A stretch of 64,000 nucleotides of DNA from Burkholderia puraquae (GCF_002099195.1 NZ_NBYX01000004.1:186064-250063), one strand, 5' to 3'. Positions 51,617-62,100 are shown, counted from the stretch's first letter. Made by a program: numbers and translations. The notes: generated by a model not told the origin, from the sequence alone.

Positions 51617-53338
51617 TCAGCGATACCAGCGCGGCGTATAGACCCACTCGCGTCCGTTGCCGATCGCGAAGCGCCGCGTCGTCGACGAGCCGACGATCAC
51701 CATCGTGCGCATGTCGACCTGGTCGCTGCGCAGCGCGCCGAGCGTCGTCGTCGCGAGCGTCGCACCGGGCCGGCCGATGTCGCGGCCGAGCACGACCACC
51801 GTATCGGCCGTGCGGTGCGCGCGTACGACGTCGAGCGCACGATCGAGCTGCCACGGCCGCGCACGCGAGATCGGGTTGTAGAACGCCATCACGAGATCGG
51901 CCTGCGCCGCGTGCCGCAGGCGCGTCTCGATCACGTCCCACGGCTTCAGGTTGTCCGACAGCGAAATCGCGCAGAAGTCGTGACCGAGCGGCGCGCCGGC
52001 TTGAGCTGCCGTCGCGAGCGACGCCGAGATGCCGGGCTCCACGCGCAGGTCGACCGCGGCCCACTGCGGGTCGCGCGCTTCGTCGAGCGCCTCGAGCACG
52101 GCGGCAGCCATTGCGAACACGCCGGGGTCGCCCGACGACACGACCGCGACGCGCCGGCCCTCGGCCGCGAGCTCGAACGCGTGGCGCGCGCGCTGCATCT
52201 CCTCGCGATTGTCGGTGCCGTGCACGCGCTGGTCGTCGCGGAACGGGCCGGCCATGTTCACGTAGGTCGTATAGCCGAGGATGTCGGTCGCTTCCGCGAG
52301 CGCGGCGCGCGCGGCCGGCGTGAGCCACGCGGCGCCGCCCGGGCCGAGGCCGAGCACCGTCAGGCGGCCGCGTGCGCGGCCGAGCGTGGCGGGATCGACC
52401 GGATGCGACGCGACCGCGCACGCGATGCCGTTCGTCGTTGCGCGCAGCGTGTGCACGACGCGCAGCGCGCGGTCGAGCAGGGCGGTCGCATCGGTTGGTG
52501 CGTCGCCGTCGGCATCGACATCGACCTCGACGAAACGCAGCGGCACGTCGAGTGTTTGTGCCGCTTCCTCGAGCACGGCATCACCGATTGCCGATGCAGG
52601 CGCAACGATGGCCGCGAGCGCCAGCCGTGCGAGACCTTGCGCATCGAGCGCGGCGTCGATGCGCGCAGCGAGCGCTTCATCCGCGTGGACAGCGTGCGCA
52701 TCGACGCCTACCACCACGCTGCGCGGATGAATCACGAGTTCGTCGCGCGTGCCGCGCCATGCATCGGGTGTCACGCGGATCGCGTGGGCGGCCGCGTCGT
52801 CGCGCGGCAGCGCGACGTCGTCGAGCCACGGCGCCGCGCCGTCGACGCGCGTCGACGCGCCCGCGAGCAGGTCGGACACGAAGCGCTTGCCCTGGGCGAG
52901 ATCGGCAAGCGCATAGCCTTCCGGCGGATTGAGCACGCATGCGCCGAAGCGCAGTTCGCCGCTCGTCGTGATCGCCGGCGCGACGCCGACGCATGCGGCG
53001 ATTTCGCGCGCGATCACGTTGACGCCCGTCAGCCCGCCGAGCAGCGGCACGACCGCCGAACCGTCTTCCGCAACCGCGAGCACGGGCGGCTCGACGCCCT
53101 TGTCGGCAAGCGCGGGGGCGATGCAGCGGATCACGATGCCGGCCGCGCACAGCGCGACGATCGGCAGGCCGCGTGCATAGAGTTCGCGCAGGTGCGTGCC
53201 GAGATCGTCGAACGGCACGTCGGCCGCGACGCGCGATGCGAGGCCATGCACGAGCGCACCCGGATAGCGCGCCTGGATGCGCCGCGCGGTATCGAGCGCG
53301 CCCGCGCCGAGAATCACGATCGCGGGCGGAGTCGTCAT
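51617..53338 (-). CDS. cobJ: CbiG (N/central domains) fused to CobJ precorrin-3B C17-methyltransferase
   Basis: A 573-residue fusion. Residues about 5-310 are CbiG-like: [33 protein letters not shown] and [18 protein letters not shown]. Residues about 325-573 are the methylase Cob[53 protein letters not shown] and [12 protein letters not shown]. CobJ methylates C17 and contracts the ring in the aerobic route; CbiG is the anaerobic 5A-hydrolase. The ATG overlaps the cobI stop by four bases (ATGA). The CbiG C-terminal part is separate, as CobE, in the other cob block. Confidence 0.93.
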   Translation of the reverse strand: MTTPPAIVILGAGALDTARRIQARYPGALVHGLASRVAADVPFDDLGTHLRELYARGLPIVALCAAGIVIRCIAPALADKGVEPPVLAVAEDGSAVVPLLGGLTGVNVIAREIAACVGVAPAITTSGELRFGACVLNPPEGYALADLAQGKRFVSDLLAGASTRVDGAAPWLDDVALPRDDAAAHAIRVTPDAWRGTRDELVIHPRSVVVGVDAHAVHADEALAARIDAALDAQGLARLALAAIVAPASAIGDAVLEEAAQTLDVPLRFVEVDVDADGDAPTDATALLDRALRVVHTLRATTNGIACAVASHPVDPATLGRARGRLTVLGLGPGGAAWLTPAARAALAEATDILGYTTYVNMAGPFRDDQRVHGTDNREEMQRARHAFELAAEGRRVAVVSSGDPGVFAMAAAVLEALDEARDPQWAAVDLRVEPGISASLATAAQAGAPLGHDFCAISLSDNLKPWDVIETRLRHAAQADLVMAFYNPISRARPWQLDRALDVVRAHRTADTVVVLGRDIGRPGATLATTTLGALRSDQVDMRTMVIVGSSTTRRFAIGNGREWVYTPRWYR

Positions 53339-54069
53339 CCTTGCCATTTTTCCCCCGGCACGACGAGCAGCGAGAAATACGGCGACGCCATCGGGTCGAC
53401 TTCGTCGAGCGGCACGATGCGCTGGCTCGCCATCGTCGCGCGCTCGACATACAGCGCGCGCTTCGCGAGCCCCAGCTCGTCGAGCACGCGCCGCACCTTG
53501 TCGAAATTGCGGCCGAGCTTCATCACGACGGCTGCGTCGGCCTGCGCGAGCCGCGTGCGCAATTCGTGCTCGGGCAGCACGCCCGACAGCACCGACAGGC
53601 TCTGGTTGCGATAGACGAGCGGCTGGCCGAGCACGGCCGTGCCGCCGAGCATCGCGCATACGCCGGGGACGACCTCGGTGTCGTAGCGCGGCGCGAGGCG
53701 GTCGTGCAGGTACATGTACGAGCCGTAGAAGAACGGGTCGCCTTCGCAGATCACCGCGACGTCACGCCCCGCGTCGAGGTGATTGGCGACGACCTCGGCG
53801 GCCGTGTCGTAGAAGTCGGCGATCACCGTCTCGTAGCAGAGCGGCGGCGGCAGCGCCTCGGTCGTCACCGGATAGACGAGCGGCAGTTGCGTCTGCCCGT
53901 CCTGCAGGTGCGCTTCGACGATGCCGTATGCATTGCCTTTCTTGCCTTTCGCGACGAAATACGCGACCACGGGCGCGGCCTGCAGCACACGCAGCGCCTT
54001 GATCGTCATCAGTTCGGGATCGCCGGGGCCGACGCCGACCCCGAACAGGCGTCCGCGCGCGGTCGTCAT
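53335..54069 (-). CDS. cobI: Precorrin-2 C20-methyltransferase
   Basis: A 244-residue SAM-dependent methylase making precorrin-3A. It shows [18 protein letters not shown] at the start, [29 protein letters not shown] near residue 100 and [13 protein letters not shown] near 124. These are the CobI signatures that separate it from CobM and CobJ. It overlaps cobH and cbiG-cobJ by four bases on each side, so the genes form one message behind the third B12 riboswitch. Confidence 0.95.
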   Translation of the reverse strand: MTTARGRLFGVGVGPGDPELMTIKALRVLQAAPVVAYFVAKGKKGNAYGIVEAHLQDGQTQLPLVYPVTTEALPPPLCYETVIADFYDTAAEVVANHLDAGRDVAVICEGDPFFYGSYMYLHDRLAPRYDTEVVPGVCAMLGGTAVLGQPLVYRNQSLSVLSGVLPEHELRTRLAQADAAVVMKLGRNFDKVRRVLDELGLAKRALYVERATMASQRIVPLDEVDPMASPYFSLLVVPGEKWQG

Positions 54070-54692
54070 TCGACCTCCGTCGCGAGCGCATTGACCGCCG
54101 CAGCCGCCATCGCGCTGCCGCCGCGCCGGCCGAGCAGCGCAACGTACGGCACGCCGCGGCTGTCGGCATCGAGCAGCGCCTTCGATTCGGCCGCGCCGAT
54201 GAAGCCGACCGGGAAGCCGAGGATCAGCGCGGGGCGCGGCGCGCCGGCGTCGATCATGTCGAGCAGGTGGAATAGCGCGGTCGGCGCATTGCCGATCACG
54301 ACGACGCTGCCGGCGAGGTGCGGACGCCACAGTTCGAGTGCGGCGGCCGAACGCGTGTTGCCGAGATGCCGGGCGAGATCGGGCACCTCGGGCTCGCCGA
54401 GCGTGCAGATCACGCGATTGTCGGCCGGCAGCCGGGCGCGCGTGATGCCTTCCGCGACCATCCGCGCGTCGCACAGGATCGGCGCGCCGGCCGCGAGCGC
54501 CGTACGGCCCGCGGTGCCGGCACCGGCCGAGAAGCGCAGATCGTAGACGACATCGACCATCCCGCACGCATGGATCACGCGCACCGCGAGCTTCTCGAGA
54601 TCGGGCGGAACCTGCGACAGGTCGGCCTCGGTGCGGATCGTCGCGAACGACTGGCGGTAGATTTCCTGCCCGTCGCGAATGTAGTCAAGCAT
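54066..54692 (-). CDS. cobH: Precorrin-8X methylmutase
   Basis: A 208-residue enzyme that moves a methyl group from C11 to C12 to give hydrogenobyrinic acid. It shows [18 protein letters not shown] at the start, the catalytic His in [11 protein letters not shown] near residue 42, [12 protein letters not shown] near 134 and the C-terminal [14 protein letters not shown]. It overlaps cobI by four bases and cobG by eight. Confidence 0.95.
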   Translation of the reverse strand: MLDYIRDGQEIYRQSFATIRTEADLSQVPPDLEKLAVRVIHACGMVDVVYDLRFSAGAGTAGRTALAAGAPILCDARMVAEGITRARLPADNRVICTLGEPEVPDLARHLGNTRSAAALELWRPHLAGSVVVIGNAPTALFHLLDMIDAGAPRPALILGFPVGFIGAAESKALLDADSRGVPYVALLGRRGGSAMAAAAVNALATEVE

Positions 54693-56088
54693 CGGTGGTG
54701 TCCTGGCTGTGCCGCGCGCCCGTCAGTCGGGCCGCGGCCTGGTCAATCGTGAGATGGCGCGCGAGCGGGGCGCCGAGGCCCGCGGCGGCGTCGCGCCGGT
54801 AAAGGTCGTAATGCGCGGGCGCAACCGCGACGAGCGTGTGCGTCGCGGGATGCGGCAGCGCGCAGTGGCGCTCGCAGCCGGTCAGGTGCACGTCGACCGC
54901 GTGGCCGATGCGCGCGGCGAGCGCGAGTGCGTCGTGCTTGGTGTCGGCGCGCGCTTTCGCGCAGCCCGCGCTGCCGGTACACGCGACGAGCGCCGCCAGC
55001 GGGTCGGACGATGCGCAGACGAGCCCGAGCGACGCGAGCGCATCGAGCGTGGCCGGTGCGTGTTCGTGCGATACGTGATGCAGGAACACGCCTTGCCACG
55101 GCGTCATCGACAGCGTGCCGTCGCCATCGGTTTCGGCCAGCGCGGCGAGTCGATCCAGTTGCGTTGCATCGAGCCGGCCGAGCGCGAATTGCGCGCCGAC
55201 GTTGCAGCGCGCCGCATCGCGCGACGGGCGCACGCCGAAACGCAGCGCCGGGTCGGTGCGCGTGCGGCGCCAGCCGGCGAGCGCCGGATCGGTTGCAAGC
55301 GGGAAGGGCAGGTATTGCTGCGCGCGTTCGAGCAGTGCGCGTTCGCCGCAGGTTGCGAGCAGCGCGCGCATTCGCGTGACGTCGGCCGGCGCACGATCGA
55401 GGAACGCGAGCAGCAGCGCGCGAACCAGCGCGGCAGCTTGATCGGGCGCGACATCGACCGAAGCGGGCGGGTCGCCGTGCGCGACCGGCGGGCAGCCGGC
55501 CAGCCCGGCCGCGAGGCGCACCGCGCCGTCGCCGCGACGCCAGGCGGCCAGCCAGATGTCGTGCGGATGGTCGAGCGCCGCAACCGATTCGCCGCCGTCG
55601 AGCTGGATCGAGAATTTCGGCGACAGCTCGCCGCGGCGTGGCTCGCGCGCCAGCATGTCGAGGAGCGGCGCGGCGAGCGCGCGGCTGTCGACGAGCGCGG
55701 CAGGGTCGTGGCCGGCGAGCGGGCTGAGCATCAGATTGCGGACGTCGTCGCTCGCGGCGAGCGCGGCCGTATCGGCGCTGGCGTCCGCAGTTGCATCGAC
55801 GGGCGGGCCGAGACCCGCGTCGAGCAACGCGCGCGTCAGCGCGTCGGCCGCGCCGTCGCGAATGCCGCGTAACTGGAGATTCGCGCGATTGGTCGCGTCG
55901 ATCGCGCCGGAGCCGAACGCACGCGCGGCGGCGGCGATCGCACGCGCCTGGCGCGCATCGAGCCGGCCGCCCGGCAGCTTGATCCGGCACAGTCCGCCAT
56001 CGGCGGCCGCGACCACGCGCACGAGCCCCGGGCAGGCCGACGGGCGCACGATGGGCGACGCAGGAATCGAATCGGGAGCGGAACTCAA
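54685..56088 (-). CDS. cobG: Precorrin-3B synthase, oxygen-dependent
   Basis: About 467 residues, sulfite/nitrite-reductase-like fold. It uses O2 and an Fe-S centre to hydroxylate precorrin-3A. The cluster-binding Cys are in VACTGSAGCAKAR and LTGCERHCALPHP; NRANLQLRG near residue 75 is also typical. Its presence shows the aerobic route. No ATG fits: TTG 56088 (used here) and GTG 56049 are the candidates, and neither has a good ribosome site. First gene behind the third B12 riboswitch. Confidence 0.88.
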   Translation of the reverse strand: MSSAPDSIPASPIVRPSACPGLVRVVAAADGGLCRIKLPGGRLDARQARAIAAAARAFGSGAIDATNRANLQLRGIRDGAADALTRALLDAGLGPPVDATADASADTAALAASDDVRNLMLSPLAGHDPAALVDSRALAAPLLDMLAREPRRGELSPKFSIQLDGGESVAALDHPHDIWLAAWRRGDGAVRLAAGLAGCPPVAHGDPPASVDVAPDQAAALVRALLLAFLDRAPADVTRMRALLATCGERALLERAQQYLPFPLATDPALAGWRRTRTDPALRFGVRPSRDAARCNVGAQFALGRLDATQLDRLAALAETDGDGTLSMTPWQGVFLHHVSHEHAPATLDALASLGLVCASSDPLAALVACTGSAGCAKARADTKHDALALAARIGHAVDVHLTGCERHCALPHPATHTLVAVAPAHYDLYRRDAAAGLGAPLARHLTIDQAAARLTGARHSQDTTDA

Positions 56089-56169
56089 CGGGGTACCGGG
56101 ACAGTGTCGCGCCGCGGCCAACGCATCGGTACACCCCGCCCGACGCCGACTGGCACGCACGCACTTTCT

Positions 56170-56332
56170 GGCCGGCAGGTCTCCTGGCTGACAGGTCGGC
56201 GCCGGCTCCCGGCCTTCCCGGTGGAACCAGTGGCATGAGGGGGAGATCGGCTCGCTGTCTACAGTTGCGGGGGCAGCCACAGCGGCGCGTGGCGCGCCCT
56301 GTGTTCCCTCTTCGGCCCCGAAGGGCACCGGC
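56170..56332 (-). ncRNA. Cobalamin riboswitch controlling cobG-cobH-cobI-cbiG/cobJ
   Basis: On the minus strand: GGTGCCCTTCGGGG, AGGGAACACAGGGCG, CTGCCCCCGCAACTGTAG, GCCACTGG at about 56234, and the B12 box AGCCAGGAGACCTGCC at 56189-56174. This is closer to the general AdoCbl riboswitch consensus than the other two copies, whose B12 box reads AGCCCGGATACCGGCC. Confidence 0.95.
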
Positions 56333-56489
56333 GAACGAACGGCCGTAGGATACCCGATTTTCGCAACGATCCGGCATCGGCGATGCGTCGCACAACCGCG
56401 TCGCAGCACGGCCGCAGCCGCTTTTGAGCTATCTCGCAAATGGTACGATTGGCGGCTCGACACCCGATCGGCGACCGCCGGCATCCGCT

Positions 56490-56786
56490 ATGAAACTCGC
56501 CAGGACGGAGTTGTTCGGCATGGGCATCGCGCTGGGCCTGCTGGCCATCCCGGCCTGGATGCTGCTCGCGTGCATACTGATCCCGCTTGCACCGTCGGCC
56601 GAGTGGCCGAAGAATGTCGGGCTCGCCGGCCTTGGCGTGCCGATCGTGGCGGGCGGCACGTTCCTGTACAGGAAACGCGGGGGGCGGCCGCTCATGTGGC
56701 TGCTGCTCGGCTGGCTGCTGATCGCATCGATCGGCGGCATGTATCTGGCCTTGCTGACCTTTGTCGTCGGCGTGCCGCTCGGCTGA
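56490..56786 (+). CDS. Small membrane protein of unknown function
   Basis: A 98-residue protein with three hydrophobic segments (about 8-33, 42-60 and 68-95) and short charged loops (RKRGGRP). I do not recognise a family. It lies between the third B12 riboswitch and cobL, so a corrinoid- or cobalt-related role is conceivable but not shown. Confidence 0.6.
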   Translation: MKLARTELFGMGIALGLLAIPAWMLLACILIPLAPSAEWPKNVGLAGLGVPIVAGGTFLYRKRGGRPLMWLLLGWLLIASIGGMYLALLTFVVGVPLG

Positions 56787-56910
56787 TGTCGTGGCCGTAT
56801 CGCCCTGGCGGGCAGGCGACGCGTACGGCACATGAACGAATCAACGCGCAGCGGCCTGGCCGCCGCGCATCGCAACAAACGGGATGAAATCGAACGATGG
56901 GGAAGGGTGC

Positions 56911-58173
56911 ATGACGGCGTGGCTGACGGTAGTGGGCATCGGCGACGACGGTTACGCGGGGCTCGGGCGCCGCGCGCGCCGCGCGCTGCTCGACGCGACG
57001 CTCGTCGTCGGCGCGAAGCGGCATCTCGACATGCTGCCCGCGCGGCTGCCGGCCGCGCGCGAAACGTGGCCGTCGCCGTTCGATCTCGCGGGCGTGCTCG
57101 CGCGTCGCGCGTCGCCCGTCTGCGTGCTCGCCAGCGGCGACCCGATGCTGTTCGGCGTCGGCGCCACGCTCGCGCGCCAGCTTTCCTCCGACGAATGGCG
57201 CGTGTTGCCTGCGCCGTCGTCGCTGTCGCTCGCGGCCGCGCGCCTCGGCTGGGCGCTGCAGGATGTCGGCGCGGTCTCGCTCGTCGGCCGTCCGCTTGCG
57301 ACGCTCGTGCGTCACCTGCTGCCCGGCCGCCGCCTGTTCGTGCTGAGCGCCGACGGCCGGACGCCGGCTGCCGTCGCGGCCGAACTCGTCGCGCGCGGCT
57401 TCGGGCCGACGCGCATCAGCGTGTTCGAACATCTGGGCGGCCCGCTCGAGCGGCGTCTCGATGGGCTTGCGCAGGACTGGCGCGTCGACGAAACGGCCGC
57501 GCTCAATCTGGTTGCGCTCGATTGCCAGGCCGGCCCCGACGCGCCGCGCCGCGCGCTCACGCCCGGCTTGCCCGATGATGCGTACCGTCACGACGGCCAG
57601 CTCACCAAACGCGACCTGCGCGCGATGACCCTCGCGCGCCTTGCGCCCGTGCCCGGCGAGCTGCTGTGGGACGTCGGCGCCGGCAGCGGCTCGATCGGCA
57701 TCGAATGGATGCGCGCGCATCCGTCATGCCAGGCGATCGCGATCGAAGCGCATGCGGAGCGGCAGCGCTTCATCGAGCACAATCGCGACGCGCTCGGCGT
57801 GCCGGGCCTGCAGCTCGTCGCGGGCCGCGCCCCCGATGCGCTCGCGGGGCTCGCCGCGCCCGACGCGATCTTCATCGGCGGCGGAGCGACCGCGCCCGGC
57901 GTGCTCGACGCCTGCTGGACATCGCTGAAGCCCGGCGGCCGGCTGGTCGCGAACGCGGTCACGCTGCAGGGCGAGATGGCGCTCGCCGCGTGGCGCGATG
58001 CGCATGGCGGCACGCTGACGCGCGTGTCGCTCGCACACGCCGAGCCGCTCGGCCGCTTCGATGCGTGGCGACAGCCGTTGCCGGTCACGCTGTACGACGT
58101 GCGCAAGCCCGAAACGGCGGGCATGGCCGGCACGACCACATCGTCGGCCACGACGCACACAACGGACGCGTGA
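56911..58173 (+). CDS. cobL: Precorrin-6Y C5,15-methyltransferase (decarboxylating), CbiE-CbiT fusion
   Basis: A 420-residue two-domain methylase. The N-terminal CbiE-like domain ([43 protein letters not shown]) methylates C5 and C15. The C-terminal CbiT-like Rossmann domain (from about 215, [33 protein letters not shown]) methylates and decarboxylates C12. The fusion is the CobL form used in the aerobic route. ATG 56911 follows GGAAGGG closely; ATG 56884 is an alternative. Its stop overlaps the cbiD start by one base. Confidence 0.95.
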   Translation: MTAWLTVVGIGDDGYAGLGRRARRALLDATLVVGAKRHLDMLPARLPAARETWPSPFDLAGVLARRASPVCVLASGDPMLFGVGATLARQLSSDEWRVLPAPSSLSLAAARLGWALQDVGAVSLVGRPLATLVRHLLPGRRLFVLSADGRTPAAVAAELVARGFGPTRISVFEHLGGPLERRLDGLAQDWRVDETAALNLVALDCQAGPDAPRRALTPGLPDDAYRHDGQLTKRDLRAMTLARLAPVPGELLWDVGAGSGSIGIEWMRAHPSCQAIAIEAHAERQRFIEHNRDALGVPGLQLVAGRAPDALAGLAAPDAIFIGGGATAPGVLDACWTSLKPGGRLVANAVTLQGEMALAAWRDAHGGTLTRVSLAHAEPLGRFDAWRQPLPVTLYDVRKPETAGMAGTTTSSATTHTTDA

Positions 58174-59261
58174 TGCGCGACGAGACCCCCGAACACCCCG
58201 CGCCGCTACGCTTCGGCTACACGACCGGCAGCTGCGCGACCGCGACGTCGCTCGCCGCCGCGCGGCTGCTGCTCGCGGGCCAGGCGGACGACGCGGTCGA
58301 GATCGTGCTGCCGAAGGGGCAGCGCGTGATGATGCGGCTCGAGTTCTGCCGGGCCACGGCCGACGGTGCGGAAGCCGGTACGATCAAGGATGCCGGCGAC
58401 GATCCGGACGTCACGCACGGCGCGCTGATCTTCGCGCGTGTCGCGCTCGCGGCGGCGCCCGGCGCGCGGTTTCATGCGGGGCCGGGCGTCGGCACGGTCA
58501 CGCGCGCGGGGCTGACGCTGCCGGTCGGCGAACCGGCGATCAACCCGGTGCCGCGCCAGATGATGACGACGCACCTGGAAGCGCTGGCGGCCGAACATGG
58601 CTATGCGGGCGGCTTCGACGTGACGATCGGCGTCGAAGGCGGTGAAGCGCTCGCGCTGAAGACGATGAACCCGCGCCTCGGCATCGTCGGCGGTTTGTCG
58701 ATCCTCGGCACGACCGGCATCGTGCGGCCGTTCTCGTGCTCGGCCTATATCGCGTCGATTCATCAGGGCATCGACGTCGCGCGCGCGAACGGCATCGCGC
58801 ATATCGCCGCATGCACGGGCAACGCAAGCGAGGACGCGATGCGCACGCACTACGGCCTGCCCGACATGGCGCTGATCGAGATGGGCGATTTCGCGGGCGC
58901 GGTGCTCAAGCACCTGCGGCGTGCGCCGGTCGCGCGGCTGTCGATGTGCGGCGGCTTCGGCAAGCTGAGCAAGCTCGCGGCCGGCCATCTCGACCTGCAC
59001 AGCCGCCATTCGAGCATCGACCTGCCGCTGCTCGCGCAATGGGCGGCCGAGGCCGGTGCGAGCGAGGCACTGCAGGCCGCGATGCGCGCCGCGAACACGA
59101 GCCAGGAAGCATTGAAGCTCGCGCACGCCGACGGCGTGCCGCTCGGCGATCTCGTCTGCGCGCACGCGCTGCGCGTCGCGCGCGACATCGTGCCGCCGTC
59201 GGTGGCCGTCGAGATGTTCGCGATCGACCGGCAGGGCCGCTTCGTCGGGGAGGCGCGATGA
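58173..59261 (+). CDS. cbiD: CbiD, precorrin-5B C1-methyltransferase
   Basis: A 362-residue protein with the CbiD pattern: [17 protein letters not shown] near residue 13, [13 protein letters not shown] near 70, INPVPRQMM near 122, [14 protein letters not shown] near 178. In the anaerobic route CbiD methylates C1; here it likely replaces the unrelated CobF, of which there is no sign in the window. The start overlaps the cobL stop by one base and the stop overlaps cobK by four. Confidence 0.94.
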   Translation: MRDETPEHPAPLRFGYTTGSCATATSLAAARLLLAGQADDAVEIVLPKGQRVMMRLEFCRATADGAEAGTIKDAGDDPDVTHGALIFARVALAAAPGARFHAGPGVGTVTRAGLTLPVGEPAINPVPRQMMTTHLEALAAEHGYAGGFDVTIGVEGGEALALKTMNPRLGIVGGLSILGTTGIVRPFSCSAYIASIHQGIDVARANGIAHIAACTGNASEDAMRTHYGLPDMALIEMGDFAGAVLKHLRRAPVARLSMCGGFGKLSKLAAGHLDLHSRHSSIDLPLLAQWAAEAGASEALQAAMRAANTSQEALKLAHADGVPLGDLVCAHALRVARDIVPPSVAVEMFAIDRQGRFVGEAR

Positions 59262-59989
59262 GCGCGCGCATCCTGCTGCTTGGCGGCACCGGCGATGCGT
59301 TGAAAATCGCACGCGCGCTCGGGCCCCGTCACGTCTACAGCCTGGCCGGCCTCGGCAAGGTACCCGACGACCTGCGCTGCGACGTTCGCGTCGGCGGCTT
59401 CGGCGGCGCTGCCGGGCTGGCCGCGTATCTGCGCAGTGCCGGCATCGGCCTCGTGATCGACGCGACGCATCCGTATGCCGCGCAAATCAGCGCGAATGCA
59501 GCAACCGCGGCGCATGAAGCGGGCGTGCCGCTGTGGGCGCTGCGCCGCGCGCCGTGGTCGCCGCAACCCGGCGACGACTGGCGCATGGTCGACGACTGGG
59601 CCGGCATCGAAGCCGCGCTCGCGCCGTTCAAGCGGCCGCTGTTCACGCTCGGCCGCGAACCGCTCGCGCATCTCGATGCGATCCCGCCGCACCAGTTCTG
59701 GCTCGTGCGCTGCCTCGACGCGCATCCCGGCAACGCGCGTGCGCAGATCGTCGCCGCGCGCGGGCCGTTCACGCTCGATGGCGAGCGCGCGCTGTTCGCG
59801 CTGATGGGCGTCGACGTCGTCGTCAGCAAGAACAGCGGTGGCGCGGCGACCGAAGCCAAGCTCGACGTCGCGCGCGAACGCAGGCTGCCGGTCGTGATGC
59901 TGCGCCGGCCGCCGCTGCCCGACGCCGACCGCGCGTTCGATTCGGCCGCGGCGCTCATCGACGCGCTCGATCCGGCCGCGCGCGCATGA
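59258..59989 (+). CDS. cobK: Precorrin-6A reductase
   Basis: A 243-residue NADPH-dependent enzyme that reduces precorrin-6A. The start [17 protein letters not shown] is typical, followed by [16 protein letters not shown] near residue 67, LFTLGREPL near 128 and the late [19 protein letters not shown], where the family's GG-x-T/A motif sits. GGGGAGG precedes the ATG. Confidence 0.94.
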   Translation: MSARILLLGGTGDALKIARALGPRHVYSLAGLGKVPDDLRCDVRVGGFGGAAGLAAYLRSAGIGLVIDATHPYAAQISANAATAAHEAGVPLWALRRAPWSPQPGDDWRMVDDWAGIEAALAPFKRPLFTLGREPLAHLDAIPPHQFWLVRCLDAHPGNARAQIVAARGPFTLDGERALFALMGVDVVVSKNSGGAATEAKLDVARERRLPVVMLRRPPLPDADRAFDSAAALIDALDPAARA

Positions 59990-60032
59990 CGCCGCGCGGC
60001 CGGTCATCCCATGAATTGACGGAGATTTTTCG

Positions 60033-60761
60033 ATGACGGTGTATTTCATCGGCGCGGGCCCCGGCGACCCGGAGCTGATCACGGTGAAGGGCCAGCGCCT
60101 CGTGCGCACGTGCCCGGTGATCCTGTATGCGGGTTCGCTGGTGCCGGCCGCCGTGCTCGACGGCCATCGTGCCGAGCAGGTCGTCAATACGGCCGAGCTC
60201 GACCTCGACGCCATCGTCGCGCTGCTCGCCGGCGCGCACGCGAAGGGGCAGGACGTCGCGCGCGTGCATTCGGGCGACCCGTCGCTGTACGGCGCGATCG
60301 GCGAGCAGATTCGCCGATTGAAGGCGCTCGGGATTCCATACGAAATCGTGCCGGGCGTAACGGCCACGGCCGCGTGCGCGGCGACGCTCGGCGTCGAGCT
60401 GACGCTGCCTGGCGTCGCGCAGACGGTGATTCTCACGCGCTTCGCGGGCAAGACGACGATGCCGGAAGGCGAAGCGCTCGGCGCGCTCGCCGCGCACCGC
60501 GCGACGCTTGCGATCCATCTCGGCGTGCGTCATCTCGCCCGTATCGTCGATGAAGTGCTGCCGCATTACGGCGCCGATTGCCCGGCCGCGGTGATCTATC
60601 GCGCGAGCTGGCCGGATGAAGAACGCGTGACCGGCACGCTCGCCGACATCGTCGGCAAGGTGCAGGACACGCAGATCGAGCGCACCGCGCTGATCCTGAT
60701 CGGGCGCGTGCTCGACGCGGAAGGGTTTGCAGATTCGACGCTGTACGCGAGCGCGGGCTGA
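60033..60761 (+). CDS. cobM: Precorrin-4 C11-methyltransferase
   Basis: A 242-residue SAM-dependent methylase. It shows YFIGAGPGDPELITVKG at the start, VILYAGSLVP, VHSGDPSLYGAIGEQIR near residue 83 and VPGVTATAACAA near 105. These are CobM/CbiF signatures. Last gene of the cobL-cbiD-cobK-cobM run; it is separated from cobK by 43 bases. Confidence 0.95.
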   Translation: MTVYFIGAGPGDPELITVKGQRLVRTCPVILYAGSLVPAAVLDGHRAEQVVNTAELDLDAIVALLAGAHAKGQDVARVHSGDPSLYGAIGEQIRRLKALGIPYEIVPGVTATAACAATLGVELTLPGVAQTVILTRFAGKTTMPEGEALGALAAHRATLAIHLGVRHLARIVDEVLPHYGADCPAAVIYRASWPDEERVTGTLADIVGKVQDTQIERTALILIGRVLDAEGFADSTLYASAG

Positions 60762-60791
60762 GCACGCCGACGCCATGAGCCGCCGGGCCGG

Positions 60792-61970
60792 TCAGGCCCG
60801 CGCCGCTTGCCGCGCCAGCCGCGGCGCAAACCCCGCCGCCAGCGCGAACAGCGCGACACACAGGCAGGCCATCGCCACCCACGCCGGCGTCAGGTCCGCC
60901 AGATGCTGGCGCACGATGCCTGCCGCGAACGGGAACAGCCCGGCGATCAAGTAGCCGATGCCCTGCACGAACCCCGTCAGCGACGCGGCATCGGCCGGCG
61001 TCGCCGCATGGTCGACCGTGACGATCAGCGACAGCGGAAACAGCGCACCGATCCCCGCGCCCATCAGCAGCGCCGCCGGCAACGCGAGCGCTTCGGGCGC
61101 GGCCAGCATCACCAGCAAGCCGACGAACAGCGACGCGATCGCCGCCTGCAACGCGGGCCGGCGATCGGGCAGGCGGTCGATCGTTGCCGAGATCGTGAGC
61201 CCCGCGACGACTTCCGCGAGCGTCACGCCGCCGAGCAGGCTGCCGGCTGCCGTCGGCGACCAGCCGAGCCGCATGTAGTACGGCGGCAGCCACGCGAGCA
61301 CGAGCGTGTACGCGCCCGTCGCGATGCCGAAGAACAGCGCGAGCCGCCACGCGCGCGGCGAGCGCGACGGCTGCGCATTCGAGGCCGACGTCGGCCCGGC
61401 GGCGAGCACGTTGCCGCCGCGGCTCGCCAGCGGCCAGGCCAGCGCAGCCACCGCGGCCGGCAGCGCCCAGCCCGCGAGCGCGGCGAGCCAGCCCCAGCGG
61501 GCCGCGGCGAACGGCGCGACGACGCTCGCGAGCACGGCGCCGCCCATGATCGACGTCGAATAGACGCCCATCGCACCGCCGATCCGCGTCGCGAAATGCG
61601 CCTTCACGAAGCCGGGCAGCAGCGCCTGCACCATCGCGATCCCGACGCCCGCGCAGCAGGCGCTCGCGAGCAGCAGCCACGCGTGCTGCGCGCCGACGCG
61701 CGACACGCAGGCCAGCCCGATCAGCGCGACGCCGAGCCATACGCCGCCCGCGATGCCGGTCACACGCTGAAGGCGCCGCGCACTCAGCGCGCCGAGCCCC
61801 ATCAGCAGGATCGGAATCGTCGTCAGCAGGCTGGCCGCGCCGTCGCCGATGCCGGTCGCGCGCTGGATCATGTCGAGCAGCGGGCCGACCGCGGCGAGCG
61901 CCGGCCGCAGGTTCAGCCCGACGAGCACGATGGCGGCAAGCCGCCATCCGGGGGAAGTGAAGCGATTCAT
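60792..61970 (-). CDS. CynX/NimT-family MFS transporter
   Basis: A 392-residue carrier with about 12 hydrophobic helices and the CynX/NimT start LRPALAAVGPLLDMI, then TTIPILLMGLGA and LPGFVKAHF near residue 115. The group includes cyanate and 2-nitroimidazole carriers; the substrate here is unknown. It is divergent from a MarR regulator whose promoter carries two operator copies, so regulation by that protein is likely. Convergent with cobM. Confidence 0.88.
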   Translation of the reverse strand: MNRFTSPGWRLAAIVLVGLNLRPALAAVGPLLDMIQRATGIGDGAASLLTTIPILLMGLGALSARRLQRVTGIAGGVWLGVALIGLACVSRVGAQHAWLLLASACCAGVGIAMVQALLPGFVKAHFATRIGGAMGVYSTSIMGGAVLASVVAPFAAARWGWLAALAGWALPAAVAALAWPLASRGGNVLAAGPTSASNAQPSRSPRAWRLALFFGIATGAYTLVLAWLPPYYMRLGWSPTAAGSLLGGVTLAEVVAGLTISATIDRLPDRRPALQAAIASLFVGLLVMLAAPEALALPAALLMGAGIGALFPLSLIVTVDHAATPADAASLTGFVQGIGYLIAGLFPFAAGIVRQHLADLTPAWVAMACLCVALFALAAGFAPRLARQAARA

Positions 61971-62032
61971 TGCATGGCCCTCGATATCGATGCGCGGCGT
62001 CCAATGAGGCGCCGCGCGTTTTTCAGGTAAAG

Positions 62033-62078
62033 TATCTCGACATCAAGATAAGTGCTGATTTATCTCGACGTCAAGATA
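62033..62078. promoter_or_regulatory. Two tandem MarR-type operators between CynX-like and MarR genes
   Basis: TATCTCGACATCAAGATA (62033-62050) and TATCTCGACGTCAAGATA (62061-62078) are near-perfect palindromes that differ in one base. They are 28 bases apart center to center, about 2.7 helical turns. The sequence resembles operators of MarR regulators built on TATCTTGA-type half sites. They sit in the shared promoter region and end 22 bases before the MarR ATG. Confidence 0.85.
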
Positions 62079-62100
62079 ACTGGTGAGCCGAGGAGGGTTA

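Noticed and set aside
60770-60835. GGGCC/GGCCC inverted repeat between cobM and the CynX-like gene as a terminator
   Set aside because: Short stem, inside or at the end of the coding sequence, and no T run.
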